A DNA stretch of 64,000 bases from Pteria penguin. Lineage: Eukaryota; Mollusca; Bivalvia; Pterioida; Pteriidae. Positions 1 through 12,900 of the stretch are shown piece after piece. Both the position numbers and the translations under genes were made by a program. Under the pieces are notes generated by a model. That model had not been told where the DNA came from, made no database searches, and saw nothing but the letters and a program-made list of their open reading frames with translations. Every line of letters starts with the position of its first letter. Within the stretch, counting starts at the first letter, position 1. The DNA is taken from the NCBI GenBank assembly GCA_035048485.1, contig CM068583.1, forward strand, positions 29,137,841 to 29,201,840. The letters run 5' to 3'.

Positions 1-1440
1 CTTTTCGGGTTAACGTACGTGTTATGTTAGAACTGCACCCATTTGTATCTCGAAGTCCATAGAAGAAAGGGACAATATCGTATACAATGTCATATTCAGA
101 CAAATGCGAACCCCAATTAAACTGAGGCGAGACCAGGGGCCTAAGAGGAGTAAGCGTCCCCTGGTGGCATACAACACCGGTCACAACAATTATTCTGGTT
201 CAGAAAGTAAATACATTCATACACACATAAACACACATGAACACATGTAGGAGACGAGGACACTTCAAATTATCCCTTTCACTGTCTGACATGCTGTTGA
301 ACAGAAATTCCGGTGTCGGATATGCAAGTGAAGCAATGTCTGTATGTATATACATATAATGTCAAATCTAGAACAGTCAAACAGTTCTAGATAGATAGTT
401 TGTATGAACAGATCCCAAAATGTCGATTAAAATTCTTGAAAGGGAGATCTCAAATTGCACCAATCCCTATATTGACCATAGAACTTCCTCAATGACAGTT
501 TCAAATGTTCGTCAATATATCCTAATAAGAGTACTTTCGTATCAAGGAGCCTTGCTCCCAGGGTGACATCTTCGTATTTAGAACATGCCCTGCCATAGTG
601 TATAATTTGTGAAATTAAGAAGCAATATGTGGAAGAGGAAGGTATGGAATAGAACGTTGGTAATAATGAAATTGAAATCCACACATTGGTCATAAATAAA
701 GGTAACTAACGAACCTTCATCCCTAAAATTAATGATGGGAGCATATCGAGGTATGAAGCAGAGGATATGCTCTCAGTTGTATCTTTTATCTCGAGTTCCT
801 TGTGATACATGACTTTGACGAGATATTTAAATACAGGGTTTTTAATCGATGTATCTATATGTGATGTCGAATCGAATTGCCTATTGCTTTTGGAGAGCAG
901 AGACTGTGTGTATTCTGCTTGGTGTGAGTACAAAAACATTGGTGTTCAATTTGTTCACATCGGAATTCTAATAATTAAAAACCACACAAATATTATGTAT
1001 AAGAAAATCTAACATTCGGATGATCTCTTCTGTATACCAACAAATGAAATCAGACTGTTCCTTTATAAAATATGTATCGTTGTGGCCTAAATCGAGATAC
1101 TTATACCTGCTAGTTCCATTTTTGTTAAAGAAGGCGTTTTGAATAATGTTATTCTGTTTTTCAGTTTTTGATGAGGAATGATAGCACAAAGAGTTGAAAA
1201 GTCAAAAGAGTTGATGCTAGTGACATTATTAACGATAGGAATGTCTTGTGCTATATAAGTTTTTTTGAAATTCTTTATGATCCACATCTGATTCATTCCT
1301 CTTCTCGAGTACCTTCTACCAAGCAGTAGAGCAGTATCTGTAATGACCATGTTTGATTTCTGATAGAATTTTCGTCAGTTATATTGAAGAGGTTTGATGG
1401 TTTGCTGTAGGGGAAAGTGCATGGTGGAACACTTGGTTTG
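1..1440 (-). mobile_element. Family-A Penelope-like element, degraded RT plus 3' tail
   Basis: Reading the minus strand from about 1440 leftwards, frames carry RT segments shared with the other family-A copies: SFDFSTL, then QNAFFNK and RYKYLDLGHNDTYF near 1200-1050, the palm-region equivalent near 940-800, a FNFIITN-like stretch, and LSLRKFYGQYRDW at 427-540. Positions 1-420 match the non-coding tail seen at 39250-39600 and 60900-61200, including the block around ccaggggacgcttactcc (rev. comp. of 120-170). Stops and frameshifts break the frame many times, so this is a dead copy. It continues off the left edge. Confidence 0.8.
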
Positions 1441-1810
1441 CTATTGGGCGAGAGTAGGTAGAACTCAATGGAATCCCAATTATTTGTTGATAAATCCTGC
1501 CATTCAATTGCACATAATATGGTCAGAAAGATGAAAACTCACTGCAAGTCCAATGTTTGTGGGAGCCATATAGTGTGCAGAATGTCAATGTAAGAGAATA
1601 CAAGTCAAATGCTAAGAGAATAAAAGTAAACTTCAGATGTGGTTTTTTGTATCCGTGTGATATTAACTTATCAATCAGTAGCTTGTTTTGATAAATGAAA
1701 GAACCGTAGTCTAAAGAAGCTCTAGCAATGTGGATCAGTTGAAACAAGTTACGATGCTCAGTTAGTGCCATAGGAATACCGCTGGAATACATGATCACCG
1801 AATACAACAT
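1440..1810 (-). mobile_element. Second RT fragment (other PLE family) abutting the family-A copy
   Basis: Minus-strand frame 1810-1523 resembles an RT thumb region: QLIHIARASLDYG followed by NKLLIDKLISHGYKK, aligning with family-A QLIRYARACSKYE and KLLSQGY. Immediately after, at 1510-1440, comes LQLNGRIYQQIIGIP, which matches the family-B block before the GIPMGTN motif at 48330-48370. The order (thumb, then palm entrance) is scrambled, so this is a mosaic of at least two insertions rather than one element. Confidence 0.6.
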
Positions 1811-4710
1811 ACAAAGTATAAGGCATGTATACAGTAGTGTACATGTATATAGAATATAGTATAAGTCTCAAACGATAATTATATGTCTAAATGTTTTGTC
1901 AATAGATACAAAGACATGAGTTTTTCAAGATCTGTTGTTTTCCTCTAGATAGAGTGGAATAAAAGTACAAAAAGGGTCAAACCCACCAACTATTCCTCTT
2001 CAGACCTTTGTTATTTTGAACTTTATATTTAGTGTTTTTTGAAAAATAAGGTCGAGTTAAGGAATGTTAAAGATGTTGGGAGTGACATGTCAAGTCGCCT
2101 TAGTTGCAATTATTTCGCATACAATACGAAATGTACGAAATTAAAATATAGATGTAATATACCAGTATGATGTATTTTATAAAGGATAAGACATGACAAA
2201 ATATTTAATATTTTACTGTTATAATCCAGATTATATAAGTATCAATGCACTCTAACTTATATGACATTATCAAAAACATAAATGTCAATACAGATTTCAA
2301 ATGTATCAATGCGAGCAAATGTATGTAAATATATTTACAGATTATTCTGCCATCAAGTAATGGAATATCTTTATTGATTCAATTTCTTTCGTCTTTGATT
2401 TATTTATATTATTGTAATAATAGGAAAATCATGATAAGTTCTGCTGAGATATTATGTCTGATGATAATGAAGATAATGATTTTGGCACTGGTGAAGGATA
2501 ACCTGTACTACAAACAATCATAAATGAAGTCTTGTATGGCGGTGGGATAATGGTTTAAAATGGTCACTTTCTTAACTGTCACACTAGCTGGCAATTTGCA
2601 CAAAACTTAAAGCTTAGTGGATGTACTCAGTGAACCTGAACCTGTTCGTAAGGATAAATTGATAACAAGAAAAAGAAATAAAACGATGCACAAATCAATC
2701 TTGTGTATATGTGCCTATGTCTCAGATCCTTGTCGTTTGACTGTCATCTACACATAGTTTCATACTCATTTGAAGACAGCTTCATAAAGACGTTGATATA
2801 GTGTATATGTTAATGAGACGTACTGTCTAGTTTTAAATGAATGAAATATCTCTTCTGAATACTTTTAGTGAGTTATAAATAGTTACTCGGACTGCTTGAG
2901 TATGTTTAGAATGATCATAATCTGTTATTAATATATTTTCATTGCAGTATTAAGTCTTTTTTACTATATTCCACTGTTACGTAAAGAAGACTTCTTAACT
3001 CCTTGTACATGATTGTCAAAGAGTCAAAATATTTTCACGTCATTATCTTTATATCTTTCATTATCTTCTTTACATTCAAAAATCGTGAATATAATTCATG
3101 CCTGTCTTTAACAAAATAGTTTATCTATAATTAGTGATACAATAAAAAGACATTGTACACATGTAGAACAGACAAGATGCGAGTTTTAGACAGTTGTTTC
3201 AAAGTGGCATTATTCTAAGCAACATTATGAAAATACAGGTACAAACATCTTCTTTGTAATTATATTATTCTTTTGAAATGAAATTAGTTCTCGTATTTAA
3301 TGATAACATTTCATATTTAGCAGTTTGTGTACCTACGCTTGTTGTAAATTCTTTAGCACGCAGGTTACACCACCATAATAAGACAAAACTGTCCATATCA
3401 CAATTTCGTTTCTAACTCAGTTCCATATTGTAATGAAAAAGATAACCATTTGTAAATATACATTAATTTCATTCCATATTTGGCACGGAATATAGAGTAC
3501 AGCTTTAGTTTTATATCATTTTATTGAAGAGATAAAAATTAATATACCAGGTGAAAATTAAGAACATAAAAAAGTCTTACCTTGTTGTGAAATCTTGTCC
3601 TCCACGTGGACATCTTGCTTGGAATTCTAGTGTACGTTTTCGCAGGTTCTAGTCATTTTAGCCAAATCCTTGTTTAAAATTAATTTGCCTATACAAGTAC
3701 AAGGTGGCCCCGCCCGTTCCCTGAACGGTGTATTTACATAGTGGTTACTCATCCCTATGTGTTTAGAGCCTTGTTTAAGAATAAGCCAACATCATTTACA
3801 AATTCACTACCTGTCAATCGGAATAAAACTGAACATAAATCAAACAGTTAATATAGAATTTGTTATTTTTCTTAGGTGAGACAAGGTAAAACAGCTAACA
3901 GTGAACCGCAGCCACGAGAGCTTAGTGGATTATAGTACGTCTCTGTAACAGGCTGGGTAAAATAAAATCAGTTCTCAATAACATATCTGAACGCACGGTA
4001 TTATTGGCGGGACAACACCCAGATAAAAAAAATTACGGTATAATATCAATAACGTCGCTGTATTTAACTTGCTGCCATCAGATGTGCTATATTATTGACA
4101 ATCAGTTCACCTAGCAATCAATGTCCATAATCTATAAAAGCTGACGCTTTTGATAGTCAGGGTGTATAAGGTCTAGATTATATAGAAAATACGTGCAAGT
4201 CTGGAAAGCCTGATGGGATGGTGAAACTTTCTGTTTGTATATATTCATGTTAAATTATGTTCATTAAGTGAGAAGATGGGTCCGTAAAAATGTTAACCAT
4301 ATTTACTGAGTATCGATTGTCATTTTAATTTACCGTCCTATGTTCGCACCGCAATTTGTTAATCGAATATTTTGTGATAATTTTACTATGACCCCCCCCC
4401 CCCCCTTACTATACACAATTGTTTTGTTTATACAAATGACACCACACATGAAATACCTCGTATTAGGCCCAGAGATGGTAATGATGTGAATGAACATCCT
4501 AGTGTGAACAACAATAGCACTAAAGATGGTATCGTAAGATGCTGGAGTTATACGTAGACAATATTTCCGGGGATTTTTCAGACCAGTAGGTTGTTTGCAT
4601 TCCAGTATGTATGAATTGTGGCTTCTCCTGGATGACCTTTTTTCACTCATACGAGACAGAATTTTCCCAGACTTTGATTTCTGCATGGCAGTAACAGTAA
4701 GCATCTCAGT
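1811..4710. other. Non-coding A+T-rich interval
   Basis: No exon set, RT fragment or tandem repeat that I can support. A poly-C run lies at 4389-4405. A minus-strand ATG followed by a good donor (caag then gtaag, about 3582-3620) could be a small first exon, but no downstream exon was found. Confidence 0.5.
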
Positions 4711-5330
4711 TTAATTTCACAGACAGATACATAGACGGCGTTTTGTCAATAATTGAACAAAACTTGCAGAATTACCTAGGCGACATGTATCCAGCTCACC
4801 TTGGGACCAAAGATAAGACCGAGAGCAACACCTCTGCTTCATACATAGAGCCACTCTTTGCCATTGGAAAGGTTGGTCGGTTACAAGCCTTCTTTTAAGA
4901 CAAGAGTGGAGACTTCATCTTCCATATCACTAATTTTCCCTTCCTCAGTAGCGACTTCATATCTTTGCTGGCGTATTGTGTTCTAATTTCACAACTTAAA
5001 CTCTATTCCGGAGCACTCTCTATTTATAAGTGATTTATCCAGAGAGTCAGGCAACTACCATGTATTACTCACAAAAGGCATGAAATGGTAACTAAGGAAA
5101 TTCGTGGTCGATACAAGCTAGGGTATTGTTTGAAAGTATGAAGTCCCTCTTTCCAGAATATAATATCTGATATCTCTGAAACATTATCACATACAATGAC
5201 GTCCTTTTGCCGAACTGACAAGTTATCTATATGACTTAACCACAGAACACGGTATGGTGTACGGAAGACTTGTGACTTTGTGACGGGTGCATCATGACAG
5301 CAATGGATGCTCACTCCTTCCATACACCTC
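4711..5330 (+). mobile_element. Family-A PLE relic (RT palm to tail)
   Basis: From 4711 the plus strand reads FNFTDRYIDGVLS, matching family-A FNFTYRYIDDVLS but with the second catalytic Asp replaced by Gly. It continues with TKDKTESNTSASY (family: IKDTTESISSASY), then FIFHITNFPFLSS and YCVLISQL at about 4910-5010. At 5285-5330, CDGC...DAHS matches the tail block CDGCCMQPGDAY of the 39 kb copy. Stop codons interrupt it. The catalytic change and the stops show it is long dead. Confidence 0.75.
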
Positions 5331-5452
5331 GTCTCATTTGGATTTCAAACTTTCTCTTGCTGAAACCAGCACCAACGAATTTTCAGTATTTAAATCTTGA
5401 CTTTAAATATCGGGCATTTATTGGTATTCTTTCGAATTTATACTTATTTGTT
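5325..5452 (+). repeat. 130-bp dispersed repeat R1, copy 1
   Basis: The sequence runs from ctcatttggatttc through ctgaaaccagcacca to a segment of the form ggactttgaatgtcgg and ends near tttatacttattt. Related copies lie at 27868-27932 (partial), 28688-28812, 33293-33428 and 44008-44212, all in the same orientation. It directly follows the PLE tail block, so it may be part of that element's 3' end. Confidence 0.7.
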
Positions 5453-8400
5453 CTTGATCAGCATGTCCATAGCACCTTTGTCATACACCTGAGTCAGATA
5501 TCTTTTTTTATTTTCTCGAGAGGAGTTAATGAAAAAGGTTACATAATGTTAGTTGAAACTTACAGAAAAATTTATATTTTAATGTTGGAATCAATTGTAA
5601 AAAGATATTCACATGCTATATCTTATTTTACCAGTGCATATGATCATGAATCACATGCTTTGTTGTCCCATCATGTAGGTTTCTTTCTCTCTTTTTTTCA
5701 TCACAATCTAATATAGTCCAGCATCTCTTGGCGTCCACTTCATAATGTTGGTTATGTTCGATAGCGTAATATAGTAGTTTATCTAGAATGAGTGCTATAC
5801 TATGGTGGTATTTTGTATGATGATAACTTTATGTTACATAATCAGCCGTTTTGCTGTATTATGTCTTATTCCCTATACCCTTTATATTTCGTAACGCTGC
5901 TAAAAATTTGAACCACAATGTAACATTTTCTTCTCGTGTTTATGGATAATTTATTTTCCCTTCCAATTACCTTTATTGTTAATTTATTTATTTAATTCAT
6001 TTTAATTTATTTTCTCTTCCCGTTGCCTTGAATTCTTGTCCGTAACTGTATCTACGTATGGCTCTGTTTCCTCACACATAATATAGTTCAACTATAACTA
6101 GAATCGTGTCAATATGTAAGCCATGGTTAGTTTTTACAAACAAGTATCTGTTTGTGGACAATAACGTGTGTATCCTAAAAAATTATCACGAAATGTCTAA
6201 GTCGGGAGTATTGGAATTAAACATCAGGACATTATACAATATATCAAACGGTATCAAATACATTTTAGAAATATAACGATGTTGGTTAAATATGGTTTGT
6301 AGTTTTAATCAAGCTTAATATCAATCGGAACACCATCGCCATTTTGCGTATGGAAATGGACGAGTTGTTACGATTGGCTTAATATATGCGACATTTACCA
6401 TATTTATTTATTTGAATTCAGGATCATTGTATATATATAGTCTTTAGGCTAATCATACATGTTGCATGTTTGTATTAGCAGCTACTGTCTCGTTTTAAGC
6501 GTATATCGTCCGACTTTTTAATGAAATTTTGATACGTTTCGGGTTCCTTAAATACACAACTGTATTATATAAATGTGCATATATAAAGTGGCTCTCATGT
6601 TTCAGATACTTTCCAGTCTGAAATGAGGGACGCGCTGGAAGTTTTAGAAAATAAACATCAAATGTCTCGAATGAAAAGGAAGAAAATCCAACTTTCAGAA
6701 CCGATATATACAATATGTGTCTAGAAAAAGTTTATCATCATCAGTGATCGAAAACATCATTTTCATGTCTATACCTTTTAAGATATAAGCAGAGATATAG
6801 TCTCTGATATATATAATATTCTTTTAACTGAGGAGCTGTAACATTGGAGAGAAAATTATTAACGTCCCTCAGAATGACATCAAATTACATTATGACGCAG
6901 AACGCTAGTCAAATACTGTAAAGTTCTTAGCAATTATTTCACCTCACAAACATTTTTTATTTATTTTATATTTAATTAGTTTTAAAATTTCAAAGTTGTC
7001 ATATGTGAGTTTTTAACTGACAAATTCTGAATCCGAAATGCGCTGCAGGTATAGGTTTTGTCGCTTAATTTCTCGGATCAATTTCCTACTTGTGTCAAAA
7101 AATGATTAATTTTATGTTTTTCCTCCTTAAGAATGTGAAATAATAGCAAAGTTTCAAGGTAAATTATTCGATTTAACGATGTATTTAATATTTTTACAAA
7201 TATGTCTGATTATTACTTACATAATTATTTTTAAACGTGAATACAATACCGATGATTATCAAACTTCTGCTAAATTTGATTTTGAGTTTGACACAAAGTT
7301 ACATGTAAGCCTACAGTTCTCGAAATCGGACACTCGGGTATTTGATAACGAGCAATCGGAAAATTTTATGTAAAGTATAGGACTTTATCATACACAGCAT
7401 TGCTTATTCCGGGAGGAATTTTGGTAAAAAGGAATAATTAAACAAAATATTTTGTCATTTAAACCAGAGACATTTATACACATCTCTCTGATTAAACAAG
7501 TAAACTAACGATAAACCTGAGTTTTACCCCAAGTGACATGGCCAGACTCCACGGGTATCAACGTAGAGCAATAGAGACTTTGACGTCATGCCAACTTCGA
7601 GAATGTACACTCATAGATCTATTCAGTGCTCATGTTATACTGAACATTTTCGGTCCAAAACTTAACTACATGTACTTCACTAAAAATCCAAATTTTTGTT
7701 AACATGATTAACAAGCATATGTTTACATGTATATTGAAGAATCATAGCTAGAATTACAGTAGTGCTCTAAAACAGCAAAGCAACAAACTTTAATGGATTC
7801 TCAAAGAGTAATATCAGGTGGCTTCCATAGCGATCCTTGATCACACATGGTGATTTCACATCGAATGGTTTCACGCTGTTTATAAATTATAATACAATTT
7901 TGAGAAATGTATACAGTGTAGGTATATAGACATACGAAATATATACAATAGTTGTACTTGAGTTACATGGTCTTTGTTCTAACATATTCTCGAAATCGGC
8001 ATGACATCACATTAAGATCTAATGGTCCTGCTCAAATATGCTTCCATAAGCCTGCTAGAAAAAGCATACGCCTGCAAGATGGTGGATGCATATTTTTCCA
8101 TAAACTTTATGTATTTGGATTACATATTTACTTGCGACTTACTTTACCTGAGTATGCTCTTTTTATTGACTTTGGATAGATACTGAAGAAGAAATGGATG
8201 TGGAAAGATTGCCCAATTTTATGTTGTATGCCTGCTGAAACGCTGGACATTTTTACATATTGTGTAAACAACAACTATCTGCAAACATCACAGTGTGTTT
8301 CGTAATTGACTGATCGTCAAATGCTCAACATCACACGTTTTGGCACTTTTTTTATTTATTATGACATCATACATGTACATTGTAAATAAATGGCTTGTCA

Positions 8401-9150
8401 AACATAAAATTAACTTGGTGACGTTGCAATTAAACTTTGTAATGCTCATGGTTAAAGTTGGATTTGGAGATCCTTTATTTGATTTTCTCAGAGAAATTGA
8501 TCACCATTATCTTTGACCAATCATGCAATGAAGCATGCCATTTGGTATGTGATACAGCAGGATGTTTGACTTAGAAATACTGGTAGTTCAAGTACTGTAG
8601 GCTTTACATTTGTCTTATTGCAATGGTAACTCCTGTTGCATAAAACTACATACCGGGTACAAAAAGAATTTAAAAAAAAGGGAATAAGCAGTTTTGTAGT
8701 CAGTTCATAAAAGGTGAAGAGGTATAAAAAATTGCATACACTTCTATCAAAGTTCAAGATTATACTTTAAAGACTCATTACTTCATCATGTTTCACACGT
8801 TTTGCTACATGTACTCGTACAGTGTATACACATAAAGACTGCTATCAAGGATACTGAGGTGTTTTGGAGAAAATGCACTAATCACTGTGAGAATTCAGAT
8901 GTGCTGGGTAAATTGACCTGTGCTAGTGCACACCTTTGCATAGAAACTGGAAAAGGAATTTAGAGGAAAGGGAGTGGGTGAGGTTGTTATTCTACATACA
9001 ATTTACCCCAAAACATTCTTCAACAATTTTGTTAGTTAAGAATAATGAGAGGAAATTATTATAATTTACTTAATCAAACCATGTTACATTCTGTATCAAC
9101 TGGATATGCCAGCATAACTGATATGATTAAGTCTGATTTCATTTCCAATA
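5453..9150. other. Non-coding interval upstream of the membrane-protein gene
   Basis: Missing 5' exons of the gene at 9835 may lie here, but none could be identified with the required phase-1 donor. An ORF at 7179-7373 starts with a hydrophobic, signal-like segment. Its possible donors are in the wrong phase, so I did not call it an exon. No repeats of note. Confidence 0.4.
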
Positions 9151-9154
9151 TCAT

Positions 9155-9300
9155 ATAAGCCAGTGTAACTTAATCGGTAAGGTACTTGACTCGTGACCTA
9201 AAGGTCCCTGGTTGAGTCCATTAATGGCTCATTGGTGTCCAAACTTTCAAACAAGAGCAAGTCCTGAGTGTCACAATAGATTTGGGGCATAATACCAGTA
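9155..9300 (+). repeat. tRNA-derived SINE head
   Basis: A-box-like taacttaatcggtaagg near 9167 and B-box-like ggttgagtcc near 9209 sit about 30 bases apart, within a cloverleaf-length stretch (9158-9229) followed by unrelated sequence. The B box lacks one base against GGTTCGANTCC. It resembles the head of a tRNA-derived SINE rather than a working tRNA gene. Confidence 0.55.
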
Positions 9301-9834
9301 AACATAACTCATTGCCTATCACCATCATCATATTTAGAATTTATATTGCAGATCTGGATTTATCAAGGATACATTCATTGACTTAGGGATGTTTCTCAAA
9401 AACAGCTTACTCAAGTTCATCTTCATTTCAAGTTTGATACAAGAATATGTTTGTAAGATTATTTATTCAATAAAGTGTATTTTAATCTTGTTTTAATGTT
9501 TTTGATGTTGATTATTTGATTCCATATTGTTTGATTTCACTACATGTATGGCATCTGTAAATGGTTTACTCTTGTATTAAGGTTCTAAATATGAAAAAAG
9601 TTTGTTATGAAATAATATGAATTTTCACTCTATGCTGAAGTATAATTTTCTGTATTGTATTTTGAATTATTTTTTATACTTTATCATTATTGCAGTCACT
9701 GACAAATAAGAAATCGTTAGTAAATTGTATCTAATAGTGTTGCTAGATGTAGTATACATTGTATGTATTCTCTGTCCTTTTTATCATTTATTAACATGAT
9801 TGTATTCTTTCTCAAACATTTGGGTATTTTTCAG

Positions 9835-9962
9835 GTAATATTTGTCGTTTTCACCACTTGAAAACAGACTGTCGTTACAGAGTAGATGGTATATCCATGA
9901 TTCATATACAGGCAGAGATCAATCAATGTAATACTCCTGTTGATGTTACTTTCTCATTGAAG
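9835..9962 (+). CDS. Membrane-protein gene, first visible exon
   Basis: Acceptor tttttcag ends at 9834 and donor gtaaga begins at 9963. The frame starts with the last two bases of a split codon, then 42 codons including NICRF, TDCRYRVDG and EINQC. It is not the initiating exon. Confidence 0.85.
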
Positions 9963-12900
9963 GTAAGAACTAGATACAAGTATATGTACATTTCTATCAT
10001 ATTAATGTACCAATATAGCTCCTTGCAAAAATAGAATTCTTGCTTCTCTTAATTTTATTTATATGTTTCGTTCAAAAATCATATCTGAAAATAGATTCAT
10101 ATAAAATGTAAGTGATGTACATATAAAGTACTTTATCTGTAACTGTGTCCATCATTTTCACTAAGTTTGACCATACACCTCATTCATGAATGCTTGTTTT
10201 CACTGTAGTGATCGCCATTTCAAGCTAGATTCAAAGATATTTGTTTTCAGTGTAATGATCCCCAGTTCAAGTTAGATTCAAGTTATTACTTGTTTTCAGT
10301 GTAACAGTCCCCATTTCAAGTTAGATTCAAGTTATTGTTTGTTTTCAGTGTAATGATCCCCATTCAAGTTAGATTGAAGTAATTGTTTGTTTTCAGTGTA
10401 ATGATCCCCATTTCAAGCTAGATTGGAGTTATACCTTCACTGAGATAGAGGAAAGAGTAGATATACCTGGATTTGATGTAGAAGTTGATCTCCATGTCAA
10501 ACATGGATTTAGAGAAGGCAACAAATATACCATAGAGGTGAGAAATGTATCTTTGAATGTAGCTTATTAGTACATGTACTTGAAATCGTGAACTCTGAAA
10601 CCATTATACACTGTATACATATACATGATGTATCATTGGGACTCATTTGTCATGTATTCGTGGAGCCTGTTACCAATGAATTTACATCCTCAGTAATTAC
10701 AGATAATTCACCGTTACAAGGTTTCGTAAAATAACATGACATTTAGATGGTTTTCAGTTATTCTTTTTATCACTTTATAACATCATAAACAAATGCGTCC
10801 TTTGTCAGAGTTTTGTTGGACCCCTGATGATGTCATCACATTGAGAAGTTGCATTTTGTGGAAAATTGCAACGACTTTCAATGCAGTATGTAGTATACAG
10901 GAAGTTCTTTACTTGCAATATATGTACTGAAGCCAAAACAGTAAAATTCAATATTGCTGAATTACCAATTTAAAACCAACATCCTGGAATACACTCTCAA
11001 TCAAATCACAATGATGAGTTATCATGACATGGTGGTCAGCTATCAAATCTTCATTCAATGGCCTCAGAGTGGACAACTTGTAGTTGAGTATTTTAATGTA
11101 TACCTCTCTTGAAAATATGCTTTTAAACAACTTGCATCATTGTTTTCTCTAGAGTTATCTTTCATTGAAATTACATACATGTGTATGAATACATGTCACA
11201 GCACCTAAATTCAAGAAATATATTGATTGATTGATTAATTTTTGTTTAACGTCACACCACGAATATTTCATGTATATGGTGACGGCATCTGCCTGATGCA
11301 GGGCATACAAATTTTGACCTTTGCAACGGACCCACCTGAAGCAGTGAGGAATCTTTAATGTGTCATGCATACCATGACAGGGGGCCTCAGTTTTTACTGT
11401 CTCATCCGAAAGACAGGATAGCTGCATGACCAGAGCGGGACTCGAACCCTGGCCTCCCAATCAGGAGACCAGCACATTTACCAATAGGCCATGCAGGTTT
11501 ATCAAAAAATATAATCATCATTATATAGTAAATGTTCATTGACAGTATCAAACTAATGATATTAGGCATGTTTGCAAAACATGCTAAAGGTAAAAAACCA
11601 AAAATGAATGAAAATCTTTTTCGTTTTAGAAAAAGTACTGCATCCCCCATTTTCTCAAATTTAACTAATTCTTAATGAATAATATGTTTTCAATATTCAG
11701 TGGAGAGTTAAATGGTGTATGCTTTATGTATCAGTTGTTTTTTATTTTGCTTATTTGTTTGTTACTTGCTTTATGTCACATGAAAATTGTATCACTTATC
11801 TGGTGACAGCATCTGTCTTGCATAGAAATTTCAGCTTTCTCAGTGAACTGCCTCGAGCAGTGAGGAATCTGGTACGTGCCATTGTCAACGATGACATAGG
11901 AACTTAGAACTATATCCTCTCAAAGATCAGATACGAATGAGCCATTCCAAACCTAGGAGCTCTCGATCGTGAATCTAGCATACTGTTGACTGAATTATGG
12001 CAGTTCAAATTTATCTTGGAGAAAGTAACATCTTGATATCATTAATTAAGCAGGTACATTGTTGAAAGTATTCATGACTTTTTCTACATGTATATCGGAT
12101 GTTTCAGGCTGATTTTATAGTGGAAAACGAATTGCAAGGAAGTAGGACCACAAGGTTTATTTCAGATGAATTGACACTTGTACCAGATGGAAATTGTGTT
12201 GCCTGTGAGTATGAAATAAAAGTAATATTAATTCAAAACATTTCAAATATTTATGTGTTACAAGAGGCTCATAGATGGTTATTAATACATTTTTCAATTA
12301 TGCAAGACAGGTGATATTTCAGATTGGAAATTTCATTCTATGTGAATTGAAATTTCAAGTTTGAAATTTTAATACAACACCCTTTACACATGTAATGATT
12401 ATGTATCTCCATCAATGGGTAGTTTGTTCTGTCTAATCAGACAGTCAACATTTGAACCTTGTTGGTTTTTAGGATTTTAAAATTTTAAGATGTGAGGAGC
12501 AAGGATTTTATCTTTTGAATGTAAATATTGCCCTGTGAGGCTTTTATCTTTACTGCCACATGAGAGCACTTCGTAATGAAAAAATAAAAAAAGAAAGAAA
12601 GATCCCTCACTGCTTTGAGTTGCTTTGTGTAAAGGTACGGTTACATATCAGACATTTTAATGAATCTGAAATCAGGGCTTGAAATTCAGAGAAATTGTGA
12701 AGGAGCCATACAGGCTCCTAGATCTGAAATTCAAGGAGCCTGTACCAAAATCAAGAAGCCCTTAAATTTCAGAGTGTGTTTTTTCAATAACACATTAGAG
12801 AATTGATAAAAACCAACTATTTAATGTGACAGACATATTTAACAGCAATTTAAATGCAAATAATTGATTTGATTCCATTAAATTCAATCTCATAGTCTAG

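Noticed and set aside
3575..3625. Minus-strand ATG with a good donor
   Set aside because: No downstream exon in the right phase was found to the left; a single splice-like site is weak evidence.
7179..7373. Possible signal-peptide exon for the membrane-protein gene
   Set aside because: Hydrophobic start is tempting, but the candidate donors (after codon CAT or CGG) are phase 0, while the next exon needs phase 1.
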